From positions 1 through 20,463 of the forward strand of contig CAZSLZ010000046.1 of NCBI GenBank assembly GCA_964607865.1: 20,463 bases of DNA. Reading direction: 5' to 3'. A model generated the notes under the pieces. It was not told where the DNA came from, did no database searches, and saw only the letters and a list, made by a program, of their open reading frames with translations. Positions within the stretch are counted from its first letter, which is position 1; every line of letters begins with the position of its first letter. The position numbers and the translations under genes are program-made. Below are positions 8,516 through 16,438 of the stretch, in pieces. This stretch comes from CAZSLZ01 sp964607865 (lineage in GTDB: Bacteria; Vulcanimicrobiota; JAJTBE01; CAZSLZ01).

Positions 8516-10078
8516 ATTTACCTCCTTGTTTAATCTTAAAATTCCAATATTTTTAAAAAATTTCAAAAACTGGTTTTTCTTGAGCAGATTTTTAACAAAC
8601 AACATTTCATTATTCTGTGATGAGTTATAGTGCTCGTCCTTTATTTTTTGTATAAAGTGACCAATCAGTTTTGTTTTGTTGAGAGGACGTTTTGAAAGAG
8701 CGCAGTCGAGAATTTCCAGTGTCATCTGTGATGTTTTTTCCGGTTCTTTTCTGTTTACGGGAAGTTGGTAAAAAAGCTGCCTGAAATTAATCGACCAGCT
8801 ATTTTTTCTGTCGGTACCCAGTAGCCTTTTAGTATTATTACCTGTATTTTTCTGAGCCTGGTTGATTTCAGACAGCCTGGAGGGTGGGATGTCCTTGATC
8901 AGGTTCAAAACTTTTGTTGCCTGCTGATCCTGCTTATAGAACATGAAATCCACAGTCAGCTGGTTTTCCCCGACATCATCAGGCTTACTGTCATTCAATA
9001 TATCTGAGGTTTCTTTTAAATCATCCAGCTTTTGCAGAACATTGAAACGATTTTTAATAACTTCCATACCTGTTTCAATTTCTTCGAACTCGAAATCTGT
9101 AGTTGATATGGTTCTGGGGATGATTAAAACCCTGAGGCGGTCGAAAGTTGTTGACAGGTTTCTTGATATATAAGATTCGCCGACCAGCACACCCCTGTAA
9201 CAATCTGGACAAAAAGACATTTTTTTTATAAAGTTGTTTTTGTCTAAGTTGTATGCGAAATTAAGCTTGTCGGTAATATAGAACTTGTTTTTGAAGTTTC
9301 CCGTATCCTGGGTGGTAGGGCAGAGCTTTCCACAGATATGGCAATGTCCTTTTTTCGCCTTGGAAAAGTTTTCTTCAAAAAAATACCTGTAGGCAATCTC
9401 GTGATAATCCTGTTGATCGCACAGCAGGTTTTCTTCATCATTTAAACAGACTGTATAGATATGCCTGGCTTTCTTATTCAGGCCTTTCAGATTTTCGTGC
9501 TCTCTGTTTAGAATCTTTACAAAAGACTTTAGTTTATCTTTGCCCTTTTCGTTGGAATTTTTTATTTTCACTAACTCCTGTATTGCTTCATCACTTAAAC
9601 CTTTGATGAATTTTGGATCAGCTATCTTCGAATATCTGGATTCCTCTCCTTTTCTGCAGGGATTCTCTGTAAAAAGTTTATTATAAATGATTTTAAGGTT
9701 GCCTGAAAATTCATTGCCCTCCTCCAGCCTTTTGCCTGCTTCTTCCTTCAACGCAGGAATTGTCTGAGATAACAAGTAGTCAAGATACCTGGTGGTCAGG
9801 AATATCCTGGGGCTGTTTGGGCCTCCGGGCTTCAAGCACAAGTACCTCTCACCTGCATCCGGTGGAAGTTCTGTTTTTGTGTCAAACCTGATTTCCATGT
9901 TTTCAATATCAAAAATAACTTTTATCAGATAAACCGGTTCCTTCTTTTCCGGTTTCTTCTTGTCGGGTGAGAATTCATGATCAACCTCTTCAGAAAGTGC
10001 TTCAATAATCACCCTGTTTCCTTCTCCAGCCAGGCTTTCAAGCTTCCTGGCTCCGATTTCCTCTATGGCTTTTATCAT
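8030..10078 (-). CDS. cas8b: Cascade large subunit Cas8b with internal zinc-binding cysteines
   Basis: This 682-residue protein is the first gene of the cas operon. It fits the Cas8b (Csh1/TM1802-like) group: a divergent N-terminal half, then a cysteine cluster C246-x2-C249-x3-C253 followed by C290-x2-C293, a likely zinc site, then a helical C-terminal third. The large subunit recognises the PAM and recruits Cas3. The assignment rests on position ahead of Csh2-type cas7 and cas5, on size and on the CxxC cluster; sequence conservation in this family is low. The C-terminal region from M522 (NMSEVLENL onward) carries its own ribosome-binding site and is probably also made separately as Cas11b. 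The ATG at 10078 follows an AGAGGATGA stretch. Repeated KK/EK-rich residues at 40-47 look like a linker. Confidence 0.88.
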   Translation of the reverse strand: MIKAIEEIGARKLESLAGEGNRVIIEALSEEVDHEFSPDKKKPEKKEPVYLIKVIFDIENMEIRFDTKTELPPDAGERYLCLKPGGPNSPRIFLTTRYLDYLLSQTIPALKEEAGKRLEEGNEFSGNLKIIYNKLFTENPCRKGEESRYSKIADPKFIKGLSDEAIQELVKIKNSNEKGKDKLKSFVKILNREHENLKGLNKKARHIYTVCLNDEENLLCDQQDYHEIAYRYFFEENFSKAKKGHCHICGKLCPTTQDTGNFKNKFYITDKLNFAYNLDKNNFIKKMSFCPDCYRGVLVGESYISRNLSTTFDRLRVLIIPRTISTTDFEFEEIETGMEVIKNRFNVLQKLDDLKETSDILNDSKPDDVGENQLTVDFMFYKQDQQATKVLNLIKDIPPSRLSEINQAQKNTGNNTKRLLGTDRKNSWSINFRQLFYQLPVNRKEPEKTSQMTLEILDCALSKRPLNKTKLIGHFIQKIKDEHYNSSQNNEMLFVKNLLKKNQFLKFFKNIGILRLNKEVNMSEVLENLIPLKPPKEALDYFREYGYQDDPEKAALFMLGYVMAEVGAMQYKSYKEPAGNTGEKDEGPKMKQGKKPILNLVNFQGMNIDKLKILANRLMEKGLQWNRSEFLKNETDYCKLKLYLDRALDNNQWSLTAQENVFYLLSGYAFKTYKIIISTKRS
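8521..8527 (-). promoter_or_regulatory. Internal ribosome-binding site for Cas11b
   Basis: The minus strand reads AAGGAGG, then TAAAT, then ATG (8515-8513). This is a full-length anti-16S match at ideal spacing, buried inside the cas8b coding region, and it decides the internal start of the small subunit. Confidence 0.8.
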
Positions 10079-10209
10079 ATGTCATCCTCTTATTTCCTGA
10101 TGCCTTCAATGATGGCAACCAAATATTCAATTACAAATAATGATGGGAATATTTAATTCTATATCGTTAACTTCTTCAATTTTAGATATAGACCTGTTGA
10201 AAATTAAAA

Positions 10210-10252
10210 ATTATAAGGTTTAATTTCATGAAAAACACATTGACTGATCAGT
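10210..10252 (-). promoter_or_regulatory. Candidate cas operon promoter with upstream palindrome
   Basis: The region between the phosphoesterase terminator and cas8b holds a minus-strand TATAAT (complement of 10210-10215). No good -35 lies 16-18 bp upstream. A perfect 10-bp palindrome ACTGATCAGT sits at 10243-10252, roughly -40 to -50 from the inferred start, where an activator or repressor could bind. That would leave a 5' untranslated region of about 125 nt. The promoter is plausible because a strong terminator separates this operon from the gene before it, but the -10 sits in AT-rich DNA and could be chance. Confidence 0.4.
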
Positions 10253-10274
10253 TATAATATTTTTATGCAGAATC

Positions 10275-10304
10275 AAAAGACCTGGCAGATACGCCAGGTC
10301 TTTT
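10275..10304 (-). terminator. Rho-independent terminator after the phosphoesterase gene
   Basis: A perfect 12-bp stem AAAAGACCTGGC (10275-10286) / GCCAGGTCTTTT (10293-10304) with a 6-nt loop lies 22 bp past the stop of the leftward phosphoesterase gene. It ends in a T-run on both strands. It insulates the cas operon from upstream transcription. Confidence 0.9.
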
Positions 10305-10326
10305 GTAATAGATTATTTCGCCCAGT

Positions 10327-12162
10327 CTAATATTTTCCGTTTATTGGTAATCCATAGTCTTGAATCTTTTTCTTCATTTCAGGGCTTAACTGTTTGAACA
10401 GCACAGCATTATATGAATAAACCGTGGAATCCATAGGATGTATGGAAGGATCTAATGTGTTGACAGGAAGAGTTGGATCTGAATTCGGAACATTTGGATT
10501 CAGATCATTTTTAACAATCTGTTGTGTTGCTACAGCATACTTACGTGATTTTGCAGCTGGCGTACCTTCTCTTATTGCAGGATCAACGTTAGTAATAACA
10601 ATTGAAATTGTATAGTCACTATTGACATAAATTTCAAATGTGCGGAATTGCTGAGGAAAATCTCTCAAAGATGAAGTTTCAACCTGCCAGAAACCATTTT
10701 CGGGATGATTTGGATCAGTTGATATAAAGGCTTTGACAGTATTGACATGACGATGTCCTGCAACCCACATAAGGAGATTAGGGTGTTTTTGAAGTTCCGC
10801 AACCAACTCGTTTATATCTACAGCATTTGCAGGGCTGTCCGGGCCAGGTTGAGGATTAATCCACCACTCTAATTCAGAGCCATTTGGCATAACACCTATA
10901 GGTATATGCGCAGCTATAATCATAAGCTGGCCTGCAGCATCACCATCTGCGAGTTCTTTTTTAAGCCAGTTCCAGCGATCTTTTGTGAGAAAACCATGTC
11001 CATGAATGTCGGGCGAGCCGTCGTTTTCTATCTGGGTATCGTCCAACACGATAACTTTAACTGGAATATTCGATTTTGGAATAAAGCTATAACAGGCAAG
11101 GTCATTATCAATGTCATCCATATTGAATCCATGCCCCACAGGGTTTGTCGAAGTTGTGAAAAATTCCTTCATCCACTCAGCTTTATGAAGCGAACGACGG
11201 TTTGGGTCTGCGATAACCTTCGGAGGGTTTTTAAAATTTTCCACGGGGCCCGCATTGATTATATCGCCATTTTGTGTTGAGCCATCAATCACGCCCATGT
11301 AGTAATCGGGCTTGTTTAAATTTAAAGGCGTGGCCAGAACATTCCCACCAGCAAAAACAGTATCGCTGACATAGGATTGTCGAAGCCCGCTGGTGCTCAC
11401 AGGGAATGAGCCGATCCAGAAATGATCATGGTTACCAAGAACCTGGTACCAGGGAATAGCCTTATCAATTCCTGCTGCCTTGTAAGGTTTCTGATAGTCA
11501 ATTATTCCAGCCCCCAGATGAGCGCCTGAACTTGGAGTGATTACTTTGCCGTCTATAACATCAATGTACCATCTTAATTCATTGTAACAAGTGCTGTTAC
11601 ATGCATCACCAAGAAAGAGGCCAAAATCAAATGGATTTTGTTTGTGAAGAGCATTTACTGTCTGAATAGCTGCATCAAAAACAAAAGTTGTGTACATCAT
11701 GACCGGTGAATACGCGGAAGTTACCGCCGCATTTTTCGCATTTAATTTTTGAATGTATATTAATTGATTAGGAGCTTCTTTGTCGGTAATATGTATATCG
11801 GACATTGTAAAGAAATGCAAGAGTTTAGTTGTTTTAGTAACTGATGCTGCATCATAATCTTCTGGCATGATATCTGTTCGTTTTTCCTTTTCCGGATCAA
11901 GGCCCGGGCCATAGGACCAGATACCATAACCATATTTATCGTATTCAGAGATTTTATAAAGATCCTGAGGGATAAGTGTTCCTGAAAATGTTGTGCTAAG
12001 AACAATAGTTCTCTGTTTTGTAGTTTGAACATTGGAATCAATCGGGTATTTCTTAACCATACATTGCTCACTGTAGCTCTCTGATAAACCCAGCGAAAAG
12101 ACAACCAGAATTCCCAATAAAAAAATCAAACAAATTTTTTTTAAACTATAAGAATTTTTCAT
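10327..12162 (-). CDS. Secreted calcineurin-like metallophosphoesterase
   Basis: This 611-residue protein has an N-terminal signal peptide (KK at 8-9, hydrophobic stretch about 10-26). All metal-binding blocks of the calcineurin-like phosphoesterase fold are present in order: D122-x-H124 in MSDIHITD, GDACN at 185-189, GNHDHF at 243-248, H419 in AAHIPIG and GHRH at 469-472. It therefore probably hydrolyses phosphate esters outside the cytoplasm with two metal ions; the substrate cannot be read from sequence. The overall sequence (STTFSGTLIP near 56-65, then KYGYGIWSYGPG) reminds me of the family TIGR03768, from memory only. AAGGAG lies 6 bp before the ATG. It has its own promoter and terminator and is therefore a single-gene unit, with no clear functional tie to the cas genes. 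Confidence 0.9.
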   Translation of the reverse strand: MKNSYSLKKICLIFLLGILVVFSLGLSESYSEQCMVKKYPIDSNVQTTKQRTIVLSTTFSGTLIPQDLYKISEYDKYGYGIWSYGPGLDPEKEKRTDIMPEDYDAASVTKTTKLLHFFTMSDIHITDKEAPNQLIYIQKLNAKNAAVTSAYSPVMMYTTFVFDAAIQTVNALHKQNPFDFGLFLGDACNSTCYNELRWYIDVIDGKVITPSSGAHLGAGIIDYQKPYKAAGIDKAIPWYQVLGNHDHFWIGSFPVSTSGLRQSYVSDTVFAGGNVLATPLNLNKPDYYMGVIDGSTQNGDIINAGPVENFKNPPKVIADPNRRSLHKAEWMKEFFTTSTNPVGHGFNMDDIDNDLACYSFIPKSNIPVKVIVLDDTQIENDGSPDIHGHGFLTKDRWNWLKKELADGDAAGQLMIIAAHIPIGVMPNGSELEWWINPQPGPDSPANAVDINELVAELQKHPNLLMWVAGHRHVNTVKAFISTDPNHPENGFWQVETSSLRDFPQQFRTFEIYVNSDYTISIVITNVDPAIREGTPAAKSRKYAVATQQIVKNDLNPNVPNSDPTLPVNTLDPSIHPMDSTVYSYNAVLFKQLSPEMKKKIQDYGLPINGKY

Positions 12163-12192
12163 ATATTTCTCCTTAATTTTGGATTACAACTA

Positions 12193-12220
12193 AGTATATT
12201 CTAATAAAAATATTTGTCAA
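12193..12220 (-). promoter_or_regulatory. Promoter of the phosphoesterase gene
   Basis: On the minus strand TTGACA (complement of 12215-12220) and TATACT (complement of 12193-12198) are 16 bp apart, close to the sigma-70 consensus. The expected start near 12186 leaves a leader of about 25 nt containing AAGGAG. Confidence 0.8.
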
Positions 12221-12341
12221 TAGATTAAAATTGTGAAAATCCTGGAACTAAGGGATTTAATTGAAGTTTCAATATGTTTTTGAAATTAGCGGTTTAAAAT
12301 ATAATTTTTTGCCTGGAAATATAAGTGGTTAAAAATTCAAA

Positions 12342-14069
12342 TTATTCTACAAAGCGGTTGGTGATGGGGAACCGTCTATCCCTTCCGAAAGCCCGGGATG
12401 TTACTTTTATGCCCGGCGGGCCCTGGCGGCGTTTGTATTCGCTGGCAATAAGCATACGGGCAACATCTCGAACCGTAGCTTCCTCGAAACCATCTTCCAC
12501 CAATTCCTCAATATTTTTATCTTCCTCCACCAAACCTGCCAGGATGGGATCGAGAATATCGTATGGGGGCAGGAAGTCGCTGTCTTTTTGATCCTCTGCC
12601 AACTCGGCAGTGGGGGCTTTTACCAGAATGCGGGCGGGAATAATAATTTTTATGGTATTTCTATACTTGGCAAGTTCATAAACCATAAGCTTGGGGATAT
12701 CTTTTATCGGGGCTATGGCGCCTGCCATATCGCCATACAGGGTGGAATACCCCACGGAAAATTCGCTCTTGTTGCCCGTGGCAAGTACCAGAGCGCCAAA
12801 TTTATTGGAAAAAGCCATGAGCAGATTTCCCCGGATACGCGCCTGTATGTTCTGCTCGGTAACGTCAACAGGCAGGCCTTCGAAAACAGGCTCCAGCTGA
12901 TCCAGGTAGTGCTGATAAATCTTGTCAATGGGTATTTCAAACAGTTTAAAATTCAGATTGGCCGCAAGTTGAATGGCGTCTTCCTTGCTTTCAATGGAAG
13001 TAAACCTTGTCGGCATAAGGATGCCGGTTACATTTTCAGAGCCCAGGGCGTCGCAGGCCAGGGAAGCTACCAGTGCCGAATCTATACCCCCGCTTATTCC
13101 AAGGACAGCCTTCTTGAAGCCGTTTTTATAGATATAATCCTTTATGCCCAGCATTACCGCCCTGTAAACTTCCTCGGCAACCAGGGGTTTTCTGGTAATC
13201 TCGGGAATGATAGGATGTTTTTTAAAGCGTGTTTTAAGATTAACAGGAACAACAACTTTTTGAACTGGTTCTTTTTCCCGGTGGAAGTTCAGCCTTTCTG
13301 TTATTCGCAAATCGTGAAGCCTTTTTCTGTAGGGCAGTTTTGAATCCAGGTCCACCACAATATAATCTTCTTCAAAGAATTTTCCTCTGGTAATCATGTT
13401 GCCATCGGGGTCGAAAGCCAGGCTGCCACCTTCAAAAATCAGTTCATCCTGGCCACCCACACAGTTTACATAGCAAATATAAACTGCATTATCGGCAGCC
13501 CGGGTTGAAATCATGTTTTCCCGCAATTTCCATTTTCCCAGTTGATAAGGAGAAGCATTGATGTCCAGAATGATACCAGCTCCCGATACCGCCTGCCTGG
13601 CGGCAGGGCCGTCGGGTATCCAGATATCCTCACAAATATTAATACCCAGAGAAACATTTCCAAATTCGAAGATCGGGCTTTCTGGGCCGGAACTGAAATA
13701 TCGCTTTTCATCAAAGACCCCGTAATTGGGCAGAAAAACTTTTCTATAGGTCCCGTAAACCCGGCTGTCATAAATGAAAGCCGCCGAGTTGTAAATATGG
13801 TTCCGGGCTTCAACAAAGCCCACTACCACGGCGATATCCTGCGCCTCAGAAGCCACCTTCTCCAGGTATATACGGTTCTGCCGAATAAAAGAAGTCCGCA
13901 GTATCAAGTCTTCAGGAGGATAGCCACATATTGCCAGCTCCGGAAAAATTATCACATCGGCATGAGAACGCCTGGCCTTGTTAATATACTCGGTTATTTT
14001 CTCCAGGTTTCCTTCAAAATCCCCTACTGTGGAATTTATCTGGGCCATAGCTATCCTTATTTTTTCCAT
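12342..14069 (-). CDS. nadE: Glutamine-dependent NAD+ synthetase
   Basis: This 575-residue two-domain enzyme makes NAD+ from deamido-NAD+, ATP and glutamine, the last step of NAD biosynthesis in the cytoplasm. The N-terminal nitrilase-type glutaminase (about 1-265) shows the Glu-Lys-Cys triad: E44 in FPELAICGYP, K110 in YRKVFLPNYG and C146 in INICEDIW. The C-terminal synthetase domain shows the ATP-pyrophosphatase loop SGGIDS (326-331) and the conserved GNKSEFSVGYSTLYGD segment. Length matches the glutamine-dependent form, shorter than the eukaryote-like and mycobacterial ones. GGGAGGGG precedes the ATG. It lies 19 bp downstream of aspS and shares its promoter. No terminator is evident after its stop. 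Confidence 0.97.
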   Translation of the reverse strand: MEKIRIAMAQINSTVGDFEGNLEKITEYINKARRSHADVIIFPELAICGYPPEDLILRTSFIRQNRIYLEKVASEAQDIAVVVGFVEARNHIYNSAAFIYDSRVYGTYRKVFLPNYGVFDEKRYFSSGPESPIFEFGNVSLGINICEDIWIPDGPAARQAVSGAGIILDINASPYQLGKWKLRENMISTRAADNAVYICYVNCVGGQDELIFEGGSLAFDPDGNMITRGKFFEEDYIVVDLDSKLPYRKRLHDLRITERLNFHREKEPVQKVVVPVNLKTRFKKHPIIPEITRKPLVAEEVYRAVMLGIKDYIYKNGFKKAVLGISGGIDSALVASLACDALGSENVTGILMPTRFTSIESKEDAIQLAANLNFKLFEIPIDKIYQHYLDQLEPVFEGLPVDVTEQNIQARIRGNLLMAFSNKFGALVLATGNKSEFSVGYSTLYGDMAGAIAPIKDIPKLMVYELAKYRNTIKIIIPARILVKAPTAELAEDQKDSDFLPPYDILDPILAGLVEEDKNIEELVEDGFEEATVRDVARMLIASEYKRRQGPPGIKVTSRAFGRDRRFPITNRFVE

Positions 14070-14088
14070 TTTTCCCCTCCCTTTATTA

Positions 14089-15897
14089 CTACATTTTTGC
14101 TTCTTCTCCGCCTGGTTTTTTTCCTGGTTTAAGATCGATCCCCAGGATATCCAGTTGATCCATATCCACTTCCACAGGAGCTCCCGTCAATAAACATTGC
14201 CCACTGCTGTTCTTGGGAAAGGCTATGACTTCTCTTATGGAAGATTCACCGCAAATCTCAGCGATTATGCGATCGAAACCAAGAGCTATGCCGCCATGGG
14301 GAGGAACACCATATTCAAAGGCGTTAAGCAGAAAGCCGAATCTATCCTGCGCCTGCTCCTGTGATAAACCTATAATTTCAAAAATCTTCTGCTGCAGGGC
14401 TCTTTCGTGGATCCTGATACTTCCCGAAGCAGCTTCATTTCCGTTATAGACCAGGTCGTATGAAAGTGAGCGGGCATTCAGGGGCTCGTTATCCAACAAT
14501 GGTATGTCTTCGCTGTTGGGCGAGGTGAAAGCATGGTGGGCAGGCTCCAGCCTGTCTTCATCTTCATTGTATTCAAACATGGGAAAATCGGTGATCCAAA
14601 GAAAATCGTCACGGGAATAATCAATCAATTTCAATTCCCTGCCCATTTTCAGGCGGAGTTTACCCAGAACCGTGCTTATCAACCGGGGTTCTCCCGCCAG
14701 CATAGCTATAAAGTCCCCTTCTTCAGCCCCCATTGCTTCAATAAGTTCTTTTTTCTGCCCGTCAGATAGGTGCTTATCCAGAGGAGATTTAAATTTATCG
14801 GGTTTCAAGGCTATGGGAAGAATTCCCTGAACCCCCATGGGTTTCACAAATTCAGAAAGTTCATCGGCCTGTTTGCGGGAAAAATCGGCGCAACCAGGCA
14901 ACCTTATTGCCCTGGCCCTGCCACCTTTGCCAATTACACTGGTGAGCACCTTGAAAGAAGTTTCCTTTACTATATCGGTAACATCAATTATCTTCATGCC
15001 AAAACGGGTGTCGGGCTTATCTATTCCATAGGAATCCATAGCCTGCTGCCAGGTCATGCGAACGAAAGGCGTGTTCAACTCTTTGTCAAGAACCTCCTTG
15101 AAACAATATGCAATCATATTTTCTACAACAGAAAGAATATCGTCCATCCTGACAAAAGACATTTCCAGGTCAATCTGGGTAAATTCGGGCAAACGGTCAG
15201 CCCGCTGGTCTTCATCCCGGAAGCATCGGGCAACCTGGAAATAGCGATCCATTCCGCTCACCATTAAAAGCTGTTTTAATAATTGAGGCGATTGGGGCAG
15301 AGCATAAAACTTACCCGGTGAAACCCGGCTGGGAACCAGATAATCCCTGGCGCCTTCAGGTGTGGAGCGAATCATCATGGGAGTTTCTATCTCCAGAAAA
15401 TCCAGGTCATTAAGATAATCTCTCACAGCTTTGGCAAATTTATGGCGTATGAAGAGATTATTAAACATTTTGGCGCGCCGGAGGTCTAAAAACCGGTATT
15501 TTAACCGATATGCCTCGTCAATATTTATTTCATCGGCAATAACAAAAGGCGGGGTTTTAGCAGTGCTTAGGATTTCCAGTTTTTCCGCCACAACTTCCAC
15601 CTGGCCGGTCAAAAGCCTGGGGTTTTCAGAGCCTTCGGGCCGTTTTCTGACTTTTCCCTGAATGGCCACCACAAATTCACTGCGTAAATTTTCAGCAAGT
15701 TCAAACAGTACTTTGTCATCCTGGGGGTTGAAAACCACCTGGGTAAGCCCCCACCGATCCCGGAGGTCAATGAATATGAGCCCCCCCAGGTCTCTGCGTT
15801 TCTGTACCCAGCCATTCAAGTTTACTGTTTCTCCCACATTTTTTGGCAGCAGTTCTCCGCAGTTATGGGTTCGCTGTAAAAAGTCAGTCCCTTTCAT
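14089..15897 (-). CDS. aspS: Aspartyl-tRNA synthetase (bacterial type)
   Basis: This 602-residue class II synthetase charges tRNA-Asp. The N-terminal OB-fold anticodon domain (about 1-115, RRDLGGLIFIDLRDR), class II motif 2 (FRDED at 226-230, then RADRLPEFTQID), a GAD-type insertion in the middle (about 290-430) and motif 3 (GVPPHGG from 530, GFDRI 540-544) are all visible, as is the conserved GAPVEV tail. Length is normal for bacteria. Two positions thought to separate discriminating from non-discriminating enzymes are mixed here: L37 (as in E. coli) and G89 in RPEG (as in the non-discriminating Pseudomonas enzyme). The ATG follows GGGAGG. It is first in an operon with nadE; the leader of about 40 nt is too short for a T-box. 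Confidence 0.98.
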   Translation of the reverse strand: MKGTDFLQRTHNCGELLPKNVGETVNLNGWVQKRRDLGGLIFIDLRDRWGLTQVVFNPQDDKVLFELAENLRSEFVVAIQGKVRKRPEGSENPRLLTGQVEVVAEKLEILSTAKTPPFVIADEINIDEAYRLKYRFLDLRRAKMFNNLFIRHKFAKAVRDYLNDLDFLEIETPMMIRSTPEGARDYLVPSRVSPGKFYALPQSPQLLKQLLMVSGMDRYFQVARCFRDEDQRADRLPEFTQIDLEMSFVRMDDILSVVENMIAYCFKEVLDKELNTPFVRMTWQQAMDSYGIDKPDTRFGMKIIDVTDIVKETSFKVLTSVIGKGGRARAIRLPGCADFSRKQADELSEFVKPMGVQGILPIALKPDKFKSPLDKHLSDGQKKELIEAMGAEEGDFIAMLAGEPRLISTVLGKLRLKMGRELKLIDYSRDDFLWITDFPMFEYNEDEDRLEPAHHAFTSPNSEDIPLLDNEPLNARSLSYDLVYNGNEAASGSIRIHERALQQKIFEIIGLSQEQAQDRFGFLLNAFEYGVPPHGGIALGFDRIIAEICGESSIREVIAFPKNSSGQCLLTGAPVEVDMDQLDILGIDLKPGKKPGGEEAKM

Positions 15898-15946
15898 TTG
15901 AATCCTCCCGATACTTTATAATTCTCTTTTTTTTGATATTCCACAT

Positions 15947-15976
15947 ATTATATAGAAAAGTTGCCGGTTTGGCAAC
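15947..15976 (-). promoter_or_regulatory. aspS-nadE promoter with inverted repeat
   Basis: On the minus strand TTGCCA (complement of 15970-15975), a 17-bp spacer and a perfect TATAAT (complement of 15947-15952). The inverted repeat GTTGCC (15960-15965) / GGCAAC (15971-15976) with a 5-bp centre covers the -35 element and the upstream half of the spacer, so a bound protein would block polymerase. Confidence 0.8.
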
Positions 15977-16063
15977 CATTTTCAAAAAAGCAGACAAATT
16001 AATAATGCCTTATAAAAATTTTAAAAGTGCGTGAATTCTAACTAAAATAAGCAACGCAAATAA

Positions 16064-16092
16064 TTGCCAGAACAGCATAATTTTGCTATATT
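16064..16092 (+). promoter_or_regulatory. Candidate promoter of the prepilin remnant / peptidase unit
   Basis: TTGCCA (16064-16069), 17 bp and TATATT (16087-16092) face right, divergent from the aspS promoter. A start near 16099 would precede GGAG and the ATG of the prepilin remnant at 16151. No other promoter was found before the peptidase gene. Confidence 0.55.
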
Positions 16093-16150
16093 ATAGTTGA
16101 AATATAAATAAAATCCTCCTCTGTGGAAAATATAAAGATGGAGAAATAAA

Positions 16151-16289
16151 ATGAAGAGAAGAAAAGGTTTACCCTCGTTGAATTAATGATTGTTATTGCA
16201 ATTATATCAATTCTGATTCATATTAAAAATTTGCCGGACAAGATGGGAACACTCAGAATACAGCAGCTTTGCAGAACATAATTGCCTGA
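16151..16289 (+). pseudogene. Type IV prepilin-like remnant, frameshifted
   Basis: ATG at 16151 follows GGAG (16140-16143) and begins MKRRKG, a prepilin leader, but then hits TAA at 16184. From 16168 the next frame reads FTLVELMIVIAIISIL, the hallmark N-terminus of type IV pilins and pseudopilins with the cleavage site G/F and Glu at +5. One missing T in GGTTTACC explains the break. After about 16225 the pilin character fades and this frame ends at 16279; AALQNIIA in another frame (16263-16286) suggests a second shift. The remnant is far shorter than a pilin gene (usually above 120 codons). Intact, it would have been a cleaved membrane-anchored pilus or secretion subunit. Decay rather than a sequencing error is favoured because the C-terminal part is also missing. 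Confidence 0.75.
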
Positions 16290-16438
16290 TATTCAGAAAG
16301 CATACCAGGCCTGTTACGGTTATTCTCGATACGCTCCAAGCAGAATGACACGGTATTTTGCTTAAGGGCACCTAAAAAGGAAACATACTTGTTTTGGAAA
16401 ATAAATAAGAAAATCTATTGCAAAGAAGGTATCTATCG

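Noticed and set aside
1..10078. Type III or hybrid CRISPR system
   Set aside because: The ATTGAAAC handle also occurs in type III, but no Cas10, Csm/Cmr or CARF protein is present; Cas3, Cas8b and Csh2-type Cas7 define I-B.
10327..12162. Phosphoesterase as a CRISPR accessory gene
   Set aside because: It has a signal peptide, its own promoter and a strong terminator before the cas operon, so only proximity links it.
12588..13343. 251-codon plus-strand open frame
   Set aside because: It lies antisense to nadE, which has complete catalytic motifs in the other strand; no ribosome site or recognisable protein pattern.
14770..15267. 165-codon plus-strand open frame
   Set aside because: Antisense shadow of aspS, with no domain-like sequence.
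16418..16438. Earlier TTG start of the peptidase gene
   Set aside because: No ribosome site precedes it; TTG at 16439 has AGAAGG at good spacing and gives a cleaner signal peptide.
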